DNA of 64,000 nucleotides from Sphingobacterium sp. UBA4616 (GTDB taxonomy: Bacteria; Bacteroidota; Bacteroidia; Sphingobacteriales; Sphingobacteriaceae), in the NCBI GenBank assembly GCA_002386525.1, contig DGIS01000010.1, positions 62,001-126,000 of the forward strand. Reading direction: 5' to 3'. Below are positions 1-8,055 of the stretch, piece after piece. The translations under genes and the position numbers were made by a program. The notes under the pieces were generated by a model that saw only the letters and a program-made list of their open reading frames with translations, ran no database searches and was not told the origin of the DNA. Each line of letters begins with the position of its first letter. Position 1 is the first letter of the stretch.

Positions 1-804
1 ATCATTGCTGCCGCAATGTGGCTAATAACCCGAAATAAGGCTTTCCATAAGGCCTCATCGCTACCTGTCAATATAAATATTGCCTTGGGTACCGCAATGG
101 CTATCATGCTGGTATCGCTCCTCCTGTACTTCATAAAAGAAATCAGGCAGCCCGGATTGCCCGAAAAATATGCTACCTACAAGGCTTTGCGCTCCCCTAT
201 TTTAGAAGGCTCTTACACGATAAATCCCTTACTGGAGGCCGATGGACAATACCTTGCGGAGCTCCCTCAATTTATACCGGAAAACGGCCTTATCATCATT
301 AATATCAAATACCCCAGCTCTAACCGAAATGCCCCTTTGTACAAAAGCTACAAGATAGACAGCATGGGGAATATTATCGATAGCCTCGAGGCTTCGGAAC
401 TTTCCCCCGACGGCAATACGATCCTGTTCGAAGATGGTTTCCTGCGGTCCCAAAATTCGGAAAATCGGTATTCATGGGCATTTGATGGCACAAAGGTTCC
501 AATCGCTACGGAAGCCAACAAAGATCCGTCATCAAGGACTGTAAAGGCACTCTCTCCCGACAGTGGCGCACTTGAGATCAAATACTTCCATAAGACCGCA
601 AAAGTAAAATATCAGGAAAATCCAAAAGACCAGTGGCGAGGCACGCATTACTACAACCTCATAAGACAGTCCGACACGATAAGGTTCAGGTTGGAAGGGG
701 GAAACAGCAATCCGATACTGGAATATTTTTCATGCCCAAATATGGGTTTCGGCCTGTTAAGGCTCAATCAGAAATCTTACTATATCATAAAACAAAGAAA
801 TTAA
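1..804 (+). CDS. Membrane-anchored protein with TolB-like SPDG motifs (5' end outside window)
   Basis: The reading frame is open from the first base of the window and the codons before the first ATG at base 16 are hydrophobic, so the true start probably lies upstream. From that ATG it encodes 262 residues with a membrane segment at about residues 24-40, then a soluble region. Two motifs (ELSPDGNTI and ALSPDSGAL) resemble the PD40/TolB beta-propeller repeat signature. The next gene starts 2 bases after the stop and has a similar motif, so the two are probably co-transcribed and related in function. I do not recognise the family, and its place beside an element core is the only hint of role. 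Confidence 0.6.
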   Translation: MIAAAMWLITRNKAFHKASSLPVNINIALGTAMAIMLVSLLLYFIKEIRQPGLPEKYATYKALRSPILEGSYTINPLLEADGQYLAELPQFIPENGLIIINIKYPSSNRNAPLYKSYKIDSMGNIIDSLEASELSPDGNTILFEDGFLRSQNSENRYSWAFDGTKVPIATEANKDPSSRTVKALSPDSGALEIKYFHKTAKVKYQENPKDQWRGTHYYNLIRQSDTIRFRLEGGNSNPILEYFSCPNMGFGLLRLNQKSYYIIKQRN

Positions 805-805
805 T

Positions 806-1516
806 ATGAGACTGATCTTCCTTTTTTTCTTTTCAATTGCGCTCGCCTACGGACAGTCCGGAAGGGAGATGGCCGTAGGTTATGCCGACCGTTATGACAG
901 CCTGCCGCAGGTACGCTTTCAGATCGCAGAAAAGCAGCTTTACGAACAGGCTCCCCCTGCTCCGAAAATGATATTTACCAATGCTTACGTTGAACAGGAC
1001 ACGCTGATCGTGCCGACGGCAAAGGGCCGCATATCGCTCAAGAAATATGACGACTCTCCCGATCAGGCCGATGGCTTTAGGGGCTGGCAGTACATGGGAT
1101 ATTATCCTAAGCTGCATATGCATGCACTGGTAAGCCATGATGTTTCTGAAAATCTCGGATTCAGCGATATGGTATTGCTTGATAGCACCACTTCCGACCG
1201 GTATGGGATCGTCTCTATCGGGGATGCCGCCGTGGAGCTGCCCATACCTTCGCCCGATGGGCGCCATCTTGCCTACTTTTACAACCTTGTCTATGACCGC
1301 AATAGCTGCTTTATAGGGCTTCTTGATCTAAGCTATGGCGATTCACAAAGAAGCATTTCAGAAAAGGCCAGTTTCCAGACCAAGGATTGGGCTGTCGAAG
1401 ATATCAGGTGGATGGACAATACTGCATTTATCGTAAAAGCCTACACGGTAATAGGCCAAGGCGCACTAAAATCAAAGCAGTATGCCTATTATCTAGCCAA
1501 GCTGGACCCTAATTAG
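806..1516 (+). CDS. Secreted protein of unknown function with PSPDGRH motif
   Basis: A 236-residue protein with an N-terminal signal peptide (hydrophobic FLFFFSIALAYG, likely cleavage near residue 17). The mature part has a PSPDGRHLAYF stretch like the PD40 motif in TolB and peptidase beta-propellers, shared in style with the gene just upstream. It starts two bases after that gene's stop, so the pair looks translationally linked. A periplasmic or surface role is inferred from the signal peptide only. No enzyme motif is visible. Confidence 0.6.
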   Translation: MRLIFLFFFSIALAYGQSGREMAVGYADRYDSLPQVRFQIAEKQLYEQAPPAPKMIFTNAYVEQDTLIVPTAKGRISLKKYDDSPDQADGFRGWQYMGYYPKLHMHALVSHDVSENLGFSDMVLLDSTTSDRYGIVSIGDAAVELPIPSPDGRHLAYFYNLVYDRNSCFIGLLDLSYGDSQRSISEKASFQTKDWAVEDIRWMDNTAFIVKAYTVIGQGALKSKQYAYYLAKLDPN

Positions 1517-1604
1517 AAAAAGAATAATTCGAGGATTAAAAAACAAGATTATGATTTGCTTCAAGACCCAAAAATACCCAATCGTTTCATTAAGGATGAC
1601 TCAT

Positions 1605-2141
1605 ATGAGAGCTGTACACTTTGTGGGTTTTCTATCGGCTGTCCTCATGCTCTCGGGCTGCGCCTCGCTGAAGCAGCAAAAGCGGGACACCCAACAGCAA
1701 GTTTCAACGTTGAGCGCATTTGATGGCATCTACGTGAATCCCTTCAGCAAAAACGATGATGCTGAATTTTCCTCCCTCTGGAATCAGCTTATCCTAGCGG
1801 ATAAAATTGATACGCTTGACTTTAAAAAAGCAACAATCGCTCTCCGAGCAGTAGGAAATAACAAAATCAGGGCGACGTGGCTCGAGCATGGTATCGAAAA
1901 AAAGAGCATCGAGCTACAAGGGAGGCTTAAAGATAATTATTTTGTCTCCCGACATAAACGCTCCGTAATCCCTATTCCATTGATATACGGGCAGATAAAA
2001 AACAATCAGTTCCAGCTATGGCTCGACAAGGACAATCAGCTGCAAGTCGATAGGCTGCAGAACCGCTGGGGCTGGGTGTTCTTGTTCATTGCAGGAAAGG
2101 ATGAGACACGGGATTATCACTATGAAAAGTTGGGGGATTAG
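1605..2141 (+). CDS. Putative lipoprotein
   Basis: The chosen ATG gives a classical lipoprotein leader: MRAVHF, a hydrophobic stretch, then the lipobox LSGC with Cys at about residue 18. An in-frame ATG at 1551 would add 18 charged residues in front of the leader, which would spoil it, and an AAGGA lies about 9 bases before the chosen ATG. The roughly 160-residue mature domain has no motif I recognise. The stop faces a gene on the other strand, so this ends the left-most transcription unit. It is probably an outer-membrane-tethered protein of unknown role. Confidence 0.6.
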   Translation: MRAVHFVGFLSAVLMLSGCASLKQQKRDTQQQVSTLSAFDGIYVNPFSKNDDAEFSSLWNQLILADKIDTLDFKKATIALRAVGNNKIRATWLEHGIEKKSIELQGRLKDNYFVSRHKRSVIPIPLIYGQIKNNQFQLWLDKDNQLQVDRLQNRWGWVFLFIAGKDETRDYHYEKLGD

Positions 2142-2193
2142 TGGCTTGCAACTTTACCTTTTAAACTGAGAGATAGGATACGCAGTGTGAGTA

Positions 2194-2811
2194 TCACAAT
2201 TTGCTTAAAAATTGGATAAGTTCTTCAGCAATATCATTAGGAACAGCTGATGAAACAATTCCCCCATCGTCCTTCACGACAATACCTTGGGCGCTGCTAA
2301 AGGTATTCACCTCAATCCTATCCAGGCGAAAATACCTGTAGCTATATCTTCCCTTATCGGTCAGGGCATTGTATCTTGTAAGTTTCTTACCGTTTAGGTC
2401 TATTCTGAGGTAATCGATATTATCGGCATACCTGTCCAGATTCGGATGTATAAAATGATACTGCCCCGACTGTCTATAACCTGCTCTAACCGTGGCTGTG
2501 TTCACAACAAAATCATGCCGTTCCCGCTTAATATTCATGTTGCACCGTTTACAGGAAATATTCAAATTATGAATATCAAACATAAACTCCGCGTACTTGG
2601 ATTTAGGCAAGATATGTTCGATATCGATAACCATGTTGAATTCGTCCCTAAAATCCCGTTTGCAATAGCAGCAAGATTCACTGTTGTCGAGATTTCTATA
2701 ATATACTTTTATCTTACGCTTGATATCAGTCAGGTCCTCGTGATTCCATACGTCTCCACCTGCCTTCTTTGCTTTTTCTATAAGGGCAAGTTCTTGTTCA
2801 GTGAAAATCAT
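2194..2811 (-). CDS. HNH endonuclease, PtuB-like half of a Septu-type defence pair
   Basis: A 205-residue protein with a treble-clef HNH domain: CxxC at residues 47-50, the DIEHILP core with the catalytic-type His66, and a second CxxC at 87-90 followed by N91. Metal-binding and active-site residues are all present. Its ATG lies one base after the stop of the upstream ATPase gene, so the two are one operon. An ABC-like ATPase followed by a small HNH protein is the arrangement of Septu (PtuA-PtuB), in which the ATPase complex controls DNA cutting by the nuclease. The family assignment rests on architecture and motifs. Retron type I cassettes also use such a pair, but no reverse transcriptase is adjacent here. 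Confidence 0.7.
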   Translation of the reverse strand: MIFTEQELALIEKAKKAGGDVWNHEDLTDIKRKIKVYYRNLDNSESCCYCKRDFRDEFNMVIDIEHILPKSKYAEFMFDIHNLNISCKRCNMNIKRERHDFVVNTATVRAGYRQSGQYHFIHPNLDRYADNIDYLRIDLNGKKLTRYNALTDKGRYSYRYFRLDRIEVNTFSSAQGIVVKDDGGIVSSAVPNDIAEELIQFLSKL

Positions 2812-2812
2812 C

Positions 2813-3964
2813 CTAGTCTATTTTTTGTGCCAATTCGAGAATTCCCTTTAATGCCGCCTGCTGTTCATCGTCGTAAGATTTGTCGATCAGCTTATGTATC
2901 AGATTCTCAAAATCAGATTTTCTCAGCTTATTCTCTGCAAGCAGATTGAACTTCTCTATGACAAACTCGGACAGATAGCGATTTTCAGGAGTGGTCACAT
3001 CAAAATAATCTTCGTAGATCTCCTCGACGTTTTTCCCGTCATTCGATGTCAGGAAAAATCCATTTCTATTCCCTTTGTAGATAGATAGACTTTTAAGGTT
3101 TAATTTTCCGCCATTGATAATAAGCGGCGAATGGGTCGCGATGATAATCTTAGGCTGGTAAAAATAAAACAGGTCGACAAGTTTCCTGATATATTCGATC
3201 TGCCATTTTGGGTGCAGGCTGTTCTCCGGTTCGTCGATGAGTATGATCGAATGCTTGTCGATATGCGCGCTGATAAAGATAAGTGAGGTAAGCAGTGCAA
3301 GCTCTCCTGAACTCGCTCCTAAAATAGGAAGACGCTCCCCTTTCTTAACAAGACATATGTCGATTCCAGATATAATTCCCATCTTCTTTAATACATTTTC
3401 ATGTAGGACGCACCTCATAAGATTTTGGCTATAGGACGTTCCATAGGCCTGACGTTCAAGCATCACGCGCAAATATTCATTTCCCTGTACTGATGATTTT
3501 TCTTTATAACTAAGGAGAATATCAGGCATTTCATAAAGTCCGGTTTCTGTCCTAATTGTCCGAGCCAGGGCATCAAGCTCTTCAATACTCATTAGCCCTT
3601 CCAATTTTATATCAAGACAGAAATCAAATCCTATATATTCAAAAGTGCTTCTTATAGCATATCTGTTTTCATCGCGGCCTTCCAGTATAACCCTGATAAT
3701 GGACTTCATGGACATTTTTGGGAGCCTCTTCCCTGACGAATTTCGCAGTATACGAAATTTCCCTCCGTGTTTTTCAAATTTATCGAAGACCGTATTTGCC
3801 AAGGCAATAACCTTTTTCCCGGAGCTTAGGTGGTGTTTGCTGATTTCGTTAAGAAACATGCTCTTTCCTGATCCATTTTCGCCGATCAATATGCTGACAT
3901 CTTCGTCAGTGCTGGCAACTTCATGAAGTGAAGCATTGCTTCGGTCAAAATAAAAGAAAAACAT
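2813..3964 (-). CDS. ABC/AAA-type ATPase, PtuA-like half of a Septu-type defence pair
   Basis: A 383-residue ATPase of the SMC/ABC-like (AAA_15/AAA_21) group. Walker A is GENGSGKS at residues 28-35, an ABC-signature-like ASSGE precedes Walker B, and Walker B/D-loop LIDEPENSLHP lies near residues 240-250, followed by IIIATHSP with the H-loop His. The short N-terminus and absence of a long coiled coil fit PtuA-type ATPases rather than SMC or OLD proteins; there is no TOPRIM domain. The HNH gene follows after a 1-bp gap. Together they are best read as a Septu-like anti-phage module placed just outside the element core. Confidence 0.7.
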   Translation of the reverse strand: MFFFYFDRSNASLHEVASTDEDVSILIGENGSGKSMFLNEISKHHLSSGKKVIALANTVFDKFEKHGGKFRILRNSSGKRLPKMSMKSIIRVILEGRDENRYAIRSTFEYIGFDFCLDIKLEGLMSIEELDALARTIRTETGLYEMPDILLSYKEKSSVQGNEYLRVMLERQAYGTSYSQNLMRCVLHENVLKKMGIISGIDICLVKKGERLPILGASSGELALLTSLIFISAHIDKHSIILIDEPENSLHPKWQIEYIRKLVDLFYFYQPKIIIATHSPLIINGGKLNLKSLSIYKGNRNGFFLTSNDGKNVEEIYEDYFDVTTPENRYLSEFVIEKFNLLAENKLRKSDFENLIHKLIDKSYDDEQQAALKGILELAQKID

Positions 3965-4361
3965 ACATATATGGAATTTGGTCGAACAATAGCTAATTAT
4001 TAATACCGCTAAATATATAATAACTCCACTGATAAATCAATACCTCCTGCTGAAATTTTCTATAAAGAAGCCGTCAGGAAAAAGGTTCTTTCCAATGCGA
4101 AACGGATAAAAAGGCAGCCAAGTTAGGACGGCCCCCTCCGCTTCGCCCTGCCAAAAGACTACGGCATAATGGCTCCGCTCGTTCCTCCCTTCGCCACCCC
4201 TCGGGACTTATTCCGTTTCCTTTTGGCTTAACCTATTGGCCGTCATGGCTGTCTGCTTTCTTTTTTTCCGTTTTTTCTTTTGGAAAAAACATTTAAAAAA
4301 TAAGGGCGGACGGGATAAGGGAGAAACGTAACAGGATTGTACAACTTAAAATTTTATCGAC
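3965..4361. other. Gap between Septu-like pair and ssb, with nested inverted repeats
   Basis: No open frame of note. The left part is AT-rich and should hold the promoter of the leftward ATPase gene. From about 4110 to 4260 the base composition changes sharply to GC-rich and carries the nested inverted repeats listed separately. A poly-pyrimidine stretch follows at 4257-4285. The last 50 bases before ssb should hold its rightward promoter. Confidence 0.5.
4113..4256. repeat. Nested imperfect inverted repeats upstream of ssb
   Basis: The outer arms are GGCAGCCA + GACGGCC (4113-4133) and GGCCGTC + TGGCTGTCTGC (4238-4256), pairing with short internal loops. Inside them GCCAAAAG (4150-4157) pairs with CTTTTGGC (4220-4227). 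The whole forms a large possible stem-loop in single-stranded DNA. Such structures lie before early-transferred genes on conjugative plasmids, which fits a position just before ssb, but the function is inferred only. Confidence 0.45.
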
Positions 4362-4757
4362 ATGAACATTATCGGAAGATTGACAGGAGATGCTAAGGTC
4401 AGCACCCTGCAAAACAGCAGGGAGGTAGTAAACTTTTCGGTAGCCGTGAACGACAGCTACAAAAAGAAAGACGGAGAACGTGTACAGCTCACGGAGTATT
4501 TTGAATGCGCCTACTTCCTTTCATCGGAAGTGGCGGATTACCTCACCAAAGGGACATTGGTGGAAGTGACGGGCAGGGTAAGCGCAAGGGCGTGGCTTGG
4601 GCGTGATGGCGAACCCCGTGCATCGCTGAATTTCCATTCCTCCAATATCAGGTTTTTGGACGGAGCGAAAAAGACGGAACGTGCGGAAATAGACCTCACC
4701 GCAAAAGGTAATAAAAAACAGGCTAAGAAGGACGGCAAAGAGGACCTTCCATTTTAA
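4362..4757 (+). CDS. ssb: Single-stranded DNA-binding protein
   Basis: A 131-residue OB-fold SSB. It opens with MNIIGRLTGDAKV and continues with the typical VVNFSVAVND and an EYFECAYF strand pattern, and it ends in the acidic tip EDLPF, the usual docking tail for replication and repair partners. It binds ssDNA during replication or after conjugal entry. It is the first gene of the rightward PRTRC-containing unit, which marks it as the element's own SSB and not the chromosomal copy. Codon use is more GC-rich than the defence genes further right. Confidence 0.9.
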   Translation: MNIIGRLTGDAKVSTLQNSREVVNFSVAVNDSYKKKDGERVQLTEYFECAYFLSSEVADYLTKGTLVEVTGRVSARAWLGRDGEPRASLNFHSSNIRFLDGAKKTERAEIDLTAKGNKKQAKKDGKEDLPF

Positions 4758-4801
4758 CCGACCACAGGAACATTTATTATAAACCATAAAAACACTTTAT
4801 C

Positions 4802-5845
4802 ATGGCACACAATCTAAATTTCAACAAGGACACAGGGAAGTACAGCTTTTTCAGCGTACAGGAAAAGGCTTGGCACGGGCTAGGACAGATAGTAACGGAT
4901 TACCCGACCAGCGCAGAGGCAATCATACACTCAGGATTGGATTATCAGGTTCTCAAGGCGCCGAATACGCACAGGCTGCCGAGCGGATTGGAAGTACGTT
5001 CCGACAGCAGCTTTTTTACGTACCGTTCCGATAATGAAGCCATATTGGGCGGAAAGTTCGGCAAGGACTACCATATCATACAGAACACGGATGCATTTTC
5101 CTTTTTCGATGCCATAGTGGGCGGTACGGACGGAATCCTGTACGAGACGGCAGGGGCGCTCGGCAAGGGGGAACGCATATTTATAACTGCAAAACTCCCT
5201 GACTATATCCGTGTCGGAAGCGATGACGATGTGACCGAGAAATATATTTTCCTGACCAACTCGCATGATGGTTCGGGAAGCATAACAGCCGCCTTCACCC
5301 CGATACGTATCGTTTGCCAAAATACCCTTAATGCATCACTGCGCAACATGAGCAATGTCGTGAGAATACGCCACACTTCGGGCGCAAAACAGCGATTGGA
5401 AGATGCACACAAGGTCATGGGATTGGCGGACAGCTTCAGTAGGCAGATGGAAGGTATCTTTAATGAGTGGGCAAAAGTCAAGATTTCCGACACGGAAGTC
5501 AAAAAGCTGATACAGCTTGCCCTTTGCCCAAACAGGGAAACCTTGGAACTGCTGAAAAAAGGCAGCGAGGACGAGCTGTCCACGGTCTTTAAAAATTCGG
5601 TGGACGGTGCATTTACCTATGCGATGGTCGCAGACAGCCAACAGATGGAAACAACCAAAGGGACTGTTTTTGGTGCATACAACGCCGTAACGGGGTACTT
5701 CCAAAATGTGAGGAACTACAAGGACGATGAAGCAAAGCTGCAATCAATCGTCATGGGCGGTACGGCTCAGGGAAAGGCTCAGAAGGCTTTTGAACTCTGT
5801 ACAGCCTTTGCACAGGATGGCAGTTCCATCTTCGGTTTAAGCTAG
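4802..5845 (+). CDS. DUF932 phage/plasmid-like protein
   Basis: A 347-residue member of the DUF932 family (TIGR03299, phage/plasmid-related protein), recognised from the N-terminal KAWHGLGQIV, the FGKDYHIIQN block, and the central EKYIFLTNSHDGSGS and IRIVCQNTLN blocks. Members are encoded on plasmids, phages and integrative elements; their biochemical role is not established. The gene lies 44 bases after ssb and points the same way. A strong hairpin follows its stop and may separate it from the next genes. Confidence 0.85.
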   Translation: MAHNLNFNKDTGKYSFFSVQEKAWHGLGQIVTDYPTSAEAIIHSGLDYQVLKAPNTHRLPSGLEVRSDSSFFTYRSDNEAILGGKFGKDYHIIQNTDAFSFFDAIVGGTDGILYETAGALGKGERIFITAKLPDYIRVGSDDDVTEKYIFLTNSHDGSGSITAAFTPIRIVCQNTLNASLRNMSNVVRIRHTSGAKQRLEDAHKVMGLADSFSRQMEGIFNEWAKVKISDTEVKKLIQLALCPNRETLELLKKGSEDELSTVFKNSVDGAFTYAMVADSQQMETTKGTVFGAYNAVTGYFQNVRNYKDDEAKLQSIVMGGTAQGKAQKAFELCTAFAQDGSSIFGLS

Positions 5846-5853
5846 TATTAACC

Positions 5854-5880
5854 TGTAGCCACCCTTTCAGGGTGGCTACA
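5854..5880 (+). terminator. 12-bp perfect GC-rich hairpin after DUF932 gene
   Basis: TGTAGCCACCCT pairs exactly with AGGGTGGCTACA across a 3-base loop. It begins 8 bases after the DUF932 stop and ends 14 bases before the next ATG. There is no T-run behind it, so it is not a classical intrinsic terminator. It may act as an mRNA 3'-end stabiliser, a partial terminator or a processing site that lowers downstream expression. Confidence 0.5.
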
Positions 5881-5894
5881 CAATACAAAGAGAT

Positions 5895-6260
5895 ATGAAA
5901 AATTACTGTAGTAACAGGGTAATATTCTATGCAGATAGCAGCACCCAAGTGATTTTGGCTGAACTGTTTATCGCTCTTTCAGGGCAAGAACAGAACGCAG
6001 TCGACAGGCTCGCCCCACCCTTCACCACCATGAGCGGATTTCTCTATCGCAACATCAGGTGGAGCTTTGAGGAATCCGTTGCATATTATGAAACCATGAA
6101 TTCGCCCAATTTCAACGAGCTTATCGAATTGGCTGACTTTTACGGCTGTGCCTTTGAATGTACTTACAGCATTCCCGAAAGCACGATGTTCGGACGGACA
6201 CTATACAACAAGGGGATAATCACGCATGACCGTCCCCAACAAACAGATGGCAACCAATAG
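5895..6260 (+). CDS. Small mobile-element protein of unknown function
   Basis: A 121-residue acidic protein with no recognised domain. It is rich in aromatic residues (RNIRWSFEESVAYYETM; ADFYGCAFECTY). It follows the DUF932 hairpin and precedes a basic unknown protein by 8 bases, so it is part of the rightward cassette. Genes in this slot between DUF932 and PRTRC E are usually accessory and poorly characterised. The frame is supported by clean codon use and by tight spacing to the next start. Confidence 0.55.
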   Translation: MKNYCSNRVIFYADSSTQVILAELFIALSGQEQNAVDRLAPPFTTMSGFLYRNIRWSFEESVAYYETMNSPNFNELIELADFYGCAFECTYSIPESTMFGRTLYNKGIITHDRPQQTDGNQ

Positions 6261-6268
6261 CAAACGGT

Positions 6269-6745
6269 ATGGGAAAGAAATTCAGCCCCGAAAGATTGGC
6301 ATCTTTTCGCAGGATGCGAAAGGCACGAAGGCTCTTTAAGAAGCAGCCCCTGTTTGCCTACTCGCTTATGCTCGAAGCCTATCCCGATTACACGTATTTA
6401 CAGTTTTTGGATGACCTGCGCTACCGCAGACCGCCCAAAAAGAGAAAAGGTAAAAGCGGAATTGAAAGGTATGGCAGATACCGCCGTATGGAAGAACTCC
6501 TGCATAAATACAGGCAGGACGGAAATGTCGCCCACGCCCTCCAAGCGCAGAAGCTCAGGGAACGCATGGCTAAGCCTTACAGGGTAAGGGTAACGATTGG
6601 TTTGTGCAGGCTAGAATATGGATTTTCTCCGCTAGTGCCTATCGCCAATATCGAGCATCTGGTCGGCAGTCTTGCATGTTGCACGACGGAACAGGAAGCC
6701 GACAGGCTTGTACAGGAATTTAAGGAGACCGCACATATAAGCTAA
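6269..6745 (+). CDS. Basic mobile-element protein of unknown function
   Basis: A 158-residue protein, strongly basic in its first half (SFRRMRKARRLFKKQ and RRPPKKRKGKS), which suggests nucleic-acid binding. The second half is less charged and ends in an amphipathic helix. No catalytic motif is visible. It lies 8 bases after the previous gene and 19 before the next, so all belong to one transcript. Confidence 0.5.
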   Translation: MGKKFSPERLASFRRMRKARRLFKKQPLFAYSLMLEAYPDYTYLQFLDDLRYRRPPKKRKGKSGIERYGRYRRMEELLHKYRQDGNVAHALQAQKLRERMAKPYRVRVTIGLCRLEYGFSPLVPIANIEHLVGSLACCTTEQEADRLVQEFKETAHIS

Positions 6746-6764
6746 CAAATTAAAAAATAACAGG

Positions 6765-6998
6765 ATGGAAACAATAATCAACTTTTTGAAGACCGCACCC
6801 AGTACAGTCCTTATCGGTATATCCATCGGATTGCGCCTTTGGATTGGTATGCGCAGGTTCAATCGTAGGGGCATCGGAGGACTACAGCATTTCAGCAACT
6901 ACTTTGTGGGACTTGCTACCCTATTCGTGGAGTTCCTGATTTGGTGGGCAGCAAACATCTTAATCGTGTGGGGACTCTACAGGATGCTGTTCGAGTGA
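6765..6998 (+). CDS. Small two-helix membrane protein
   Basis: A 77-residue protein with hydrophobic segments at about residues 10-25 (APSTVLIGISIGLRL) and 45-72 (FVGLATLFVEFLIWWAANILIVWGLY), joined by a basic loop (MRRFNRRG). It is probably an inner-membrane protein. Sequence alone gives no function. Location in the element core between the basic protein and PRTRC E suggests an accessory maintenance or transfer role. Confidence 0.5.
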   Translation: METIINFLKTAPSTVLIGISIGLRLWIGMRRFNRRGIGGLQHFSNYFVGLATLFVEFLIWWAANILIVWGLYRMLFE

Positions 6999-7067
6999 TA
7001 GTACACATTTAACACAGAAACAATAAGCATCAATTAATCAGATAATTAATTTTAAAAATCACATAAA

Positions 7068-7601
7068 ATGGAAACGATATTTTTTAGGCAGATAGCACAG
7101 ATGGACATTCAGGGCGACCTGCACCTGACCATATCCAAAGGAGCAGAAAACAGGCTGATTGTTTCGGTCATGCTCCAAAATGAGAAATGCACCGACAGCG
7201 CAAAAAAAATCATACCGCCCCTCAACCTTCGCGGAACGGCGGAAGAACTCGACGAAGGATTTTTCAAGAGCATCACCGCTCCGCTAGAAACGGTATCGGG
7301 ACTATTGGCAGACATGGATTCATTTATGAAACAGGTCGGCGAAGCGAAAAAGAAATCCGAAATGTCCAAAGGAAAGGAGCAGAAAGAAATGAGCGAAGCC
7401 GATAAAAGGGAAAAGAAATACAGGGATGCGATGGCTAAGGCGGACGAACTTGAAAAGGAAGGGAAGCCACGGGATGCGTGGATGAAAGTACCTAACCCCT
7501 CTGAATATCCCGAACATGTTGACGAACTGCGCAGTCGTAGGGAGGAACTTTCTGCACAGTTTGCACCGCCGAGCCTCTTTGGTTCGCAGGAAACAGATTA
7601 A
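7068..7601 (+). CDS. PRTRC system protein E
   Basis: A 177-residue protein matching PRTRC protein E in its start (METIFFRQIAQMDIQGDL), in the central IPPLNLRGTAEELDEGFF block and in its Lys/Glu-rich, probably coiled-coil tail. PRTRC means ParB-related, ThiF-related cassette, a gene set on plasmids and integrative elements of unknown mechanism. The order E, C, small ORF, F, B, ThiF seen here supports the call more strongly than any single motif. Confidence 0.85.
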   Translation: METIFFRQIAQMDIQGDLHLTISKGAENRLIVSVMLQNEKCTDSAKKIIPPLNLRGTAEELDEGFFKSITAPLETVSGLLADMDSFMKQVGEAKKKSEMSKGKEQKEMSEADKREKKYRDAMAKADELEKEGKPRDAWMKVPNPSEYPEHVDELRSRREELSAQFAPPSLFGSQETD

Positions 7602-7620
7602 TAACTAAAACTTCTATACC

Positions 7621-7839
7621 ATGCTATTAGCAACACAATTACAGCGGGTCTTTATCATTAAGGATAAAGGACAGGAAATAAGACTGACAGACCCCGAACC
7701 TCGGTGGACGGTGGAAGCCGTGATGAATTTTTACGCAAATACCTACCCCATCCTGACAACCGCAAAGACCTCCGCACCGATTATCCGTGACGATGAGGTT
7801 ATCTACAGGTTCGAGAGCGTGATGGGAACAAAAGGATAA
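7621..7839 (+). CDS. PRTRC system protein C
   Basis: A 72-residue protein with the family features: LQRVFIIKDKGQEIRLTDP, the EAVMNFYANTYPILTTA centre, and an IYRFESVMGTKG end. Protein C is the smallest PRTRC member and its role is unknown. It lies 19 bases after E and 28 before the next small gene. Confidence 0.85.
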   Translation: MLLATQLQRVFIIKDKGQEIRLTDPEPRWTVEAVMNFYANTYPILTTAKTSAPIIRDDEVIYRFESVMGTKG

Positions 7840-7867
7840 TAGAAATAAAAAAACAAAGCCATGAATC

Positions 7868-8044
7868 ATGCAACAGCACATCATAAGGGGAACCGTAGCC
7901 GTTCCCACAGACCACAGACAGAAACAACTTCACCGACAGCTAGTGAAATTCGCAGATTGGATGCAAAGGACAAAAGATGCGGGCGAACTGCTAAAGGACA
8001 GGCGCAGGTCGGTTCCCAAAGGAATGCTTCCGATGCTTTTCTGA
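7868..8044 (+). CDS. Overlooked small gene between PRTRC C and F (58 aa)
   Basis: This frame starts MQQHIIRGTVAVPTDHRQ and ends PKGMLPMLF. Its composition looks like a real helical protein (LHRQLVKFADWMQRTKDAG). A competing frame from an ATG at 7861 reads through the same bases as low-complexity NRSRSHRPQTETTSPTAS, typical of an out-of-frame reading of coding DNA. The stop falls 11 bases before the corrected F start, the tight spacing seen in the rest of the cassette. Function is unknown. The evidence is codon pattern and packing only. Confidence 0.55.
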   Translation: MQQHIIRGTVAVPTDHRQKQLHRQLVKFADWMQRTKDAGELLKDRRRSVPKGMLPMLF

Positions 8045-8055
8045 AATGTACGTTT

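Noticed and set aside
2446..2949. Rightward reading frame of 167 codons opposite the HNH gene
   Set aside because: It is antisense to the catalytic core of the HNH protein and to the end of the ATPase gene, and shows no protein-like pattern.
7861..8055. N-terminal extension of PRTRC protein F
   Set aside because: The translated leader is low-complexity and reads like an out-of-frame shadow of the small frame at 7868.
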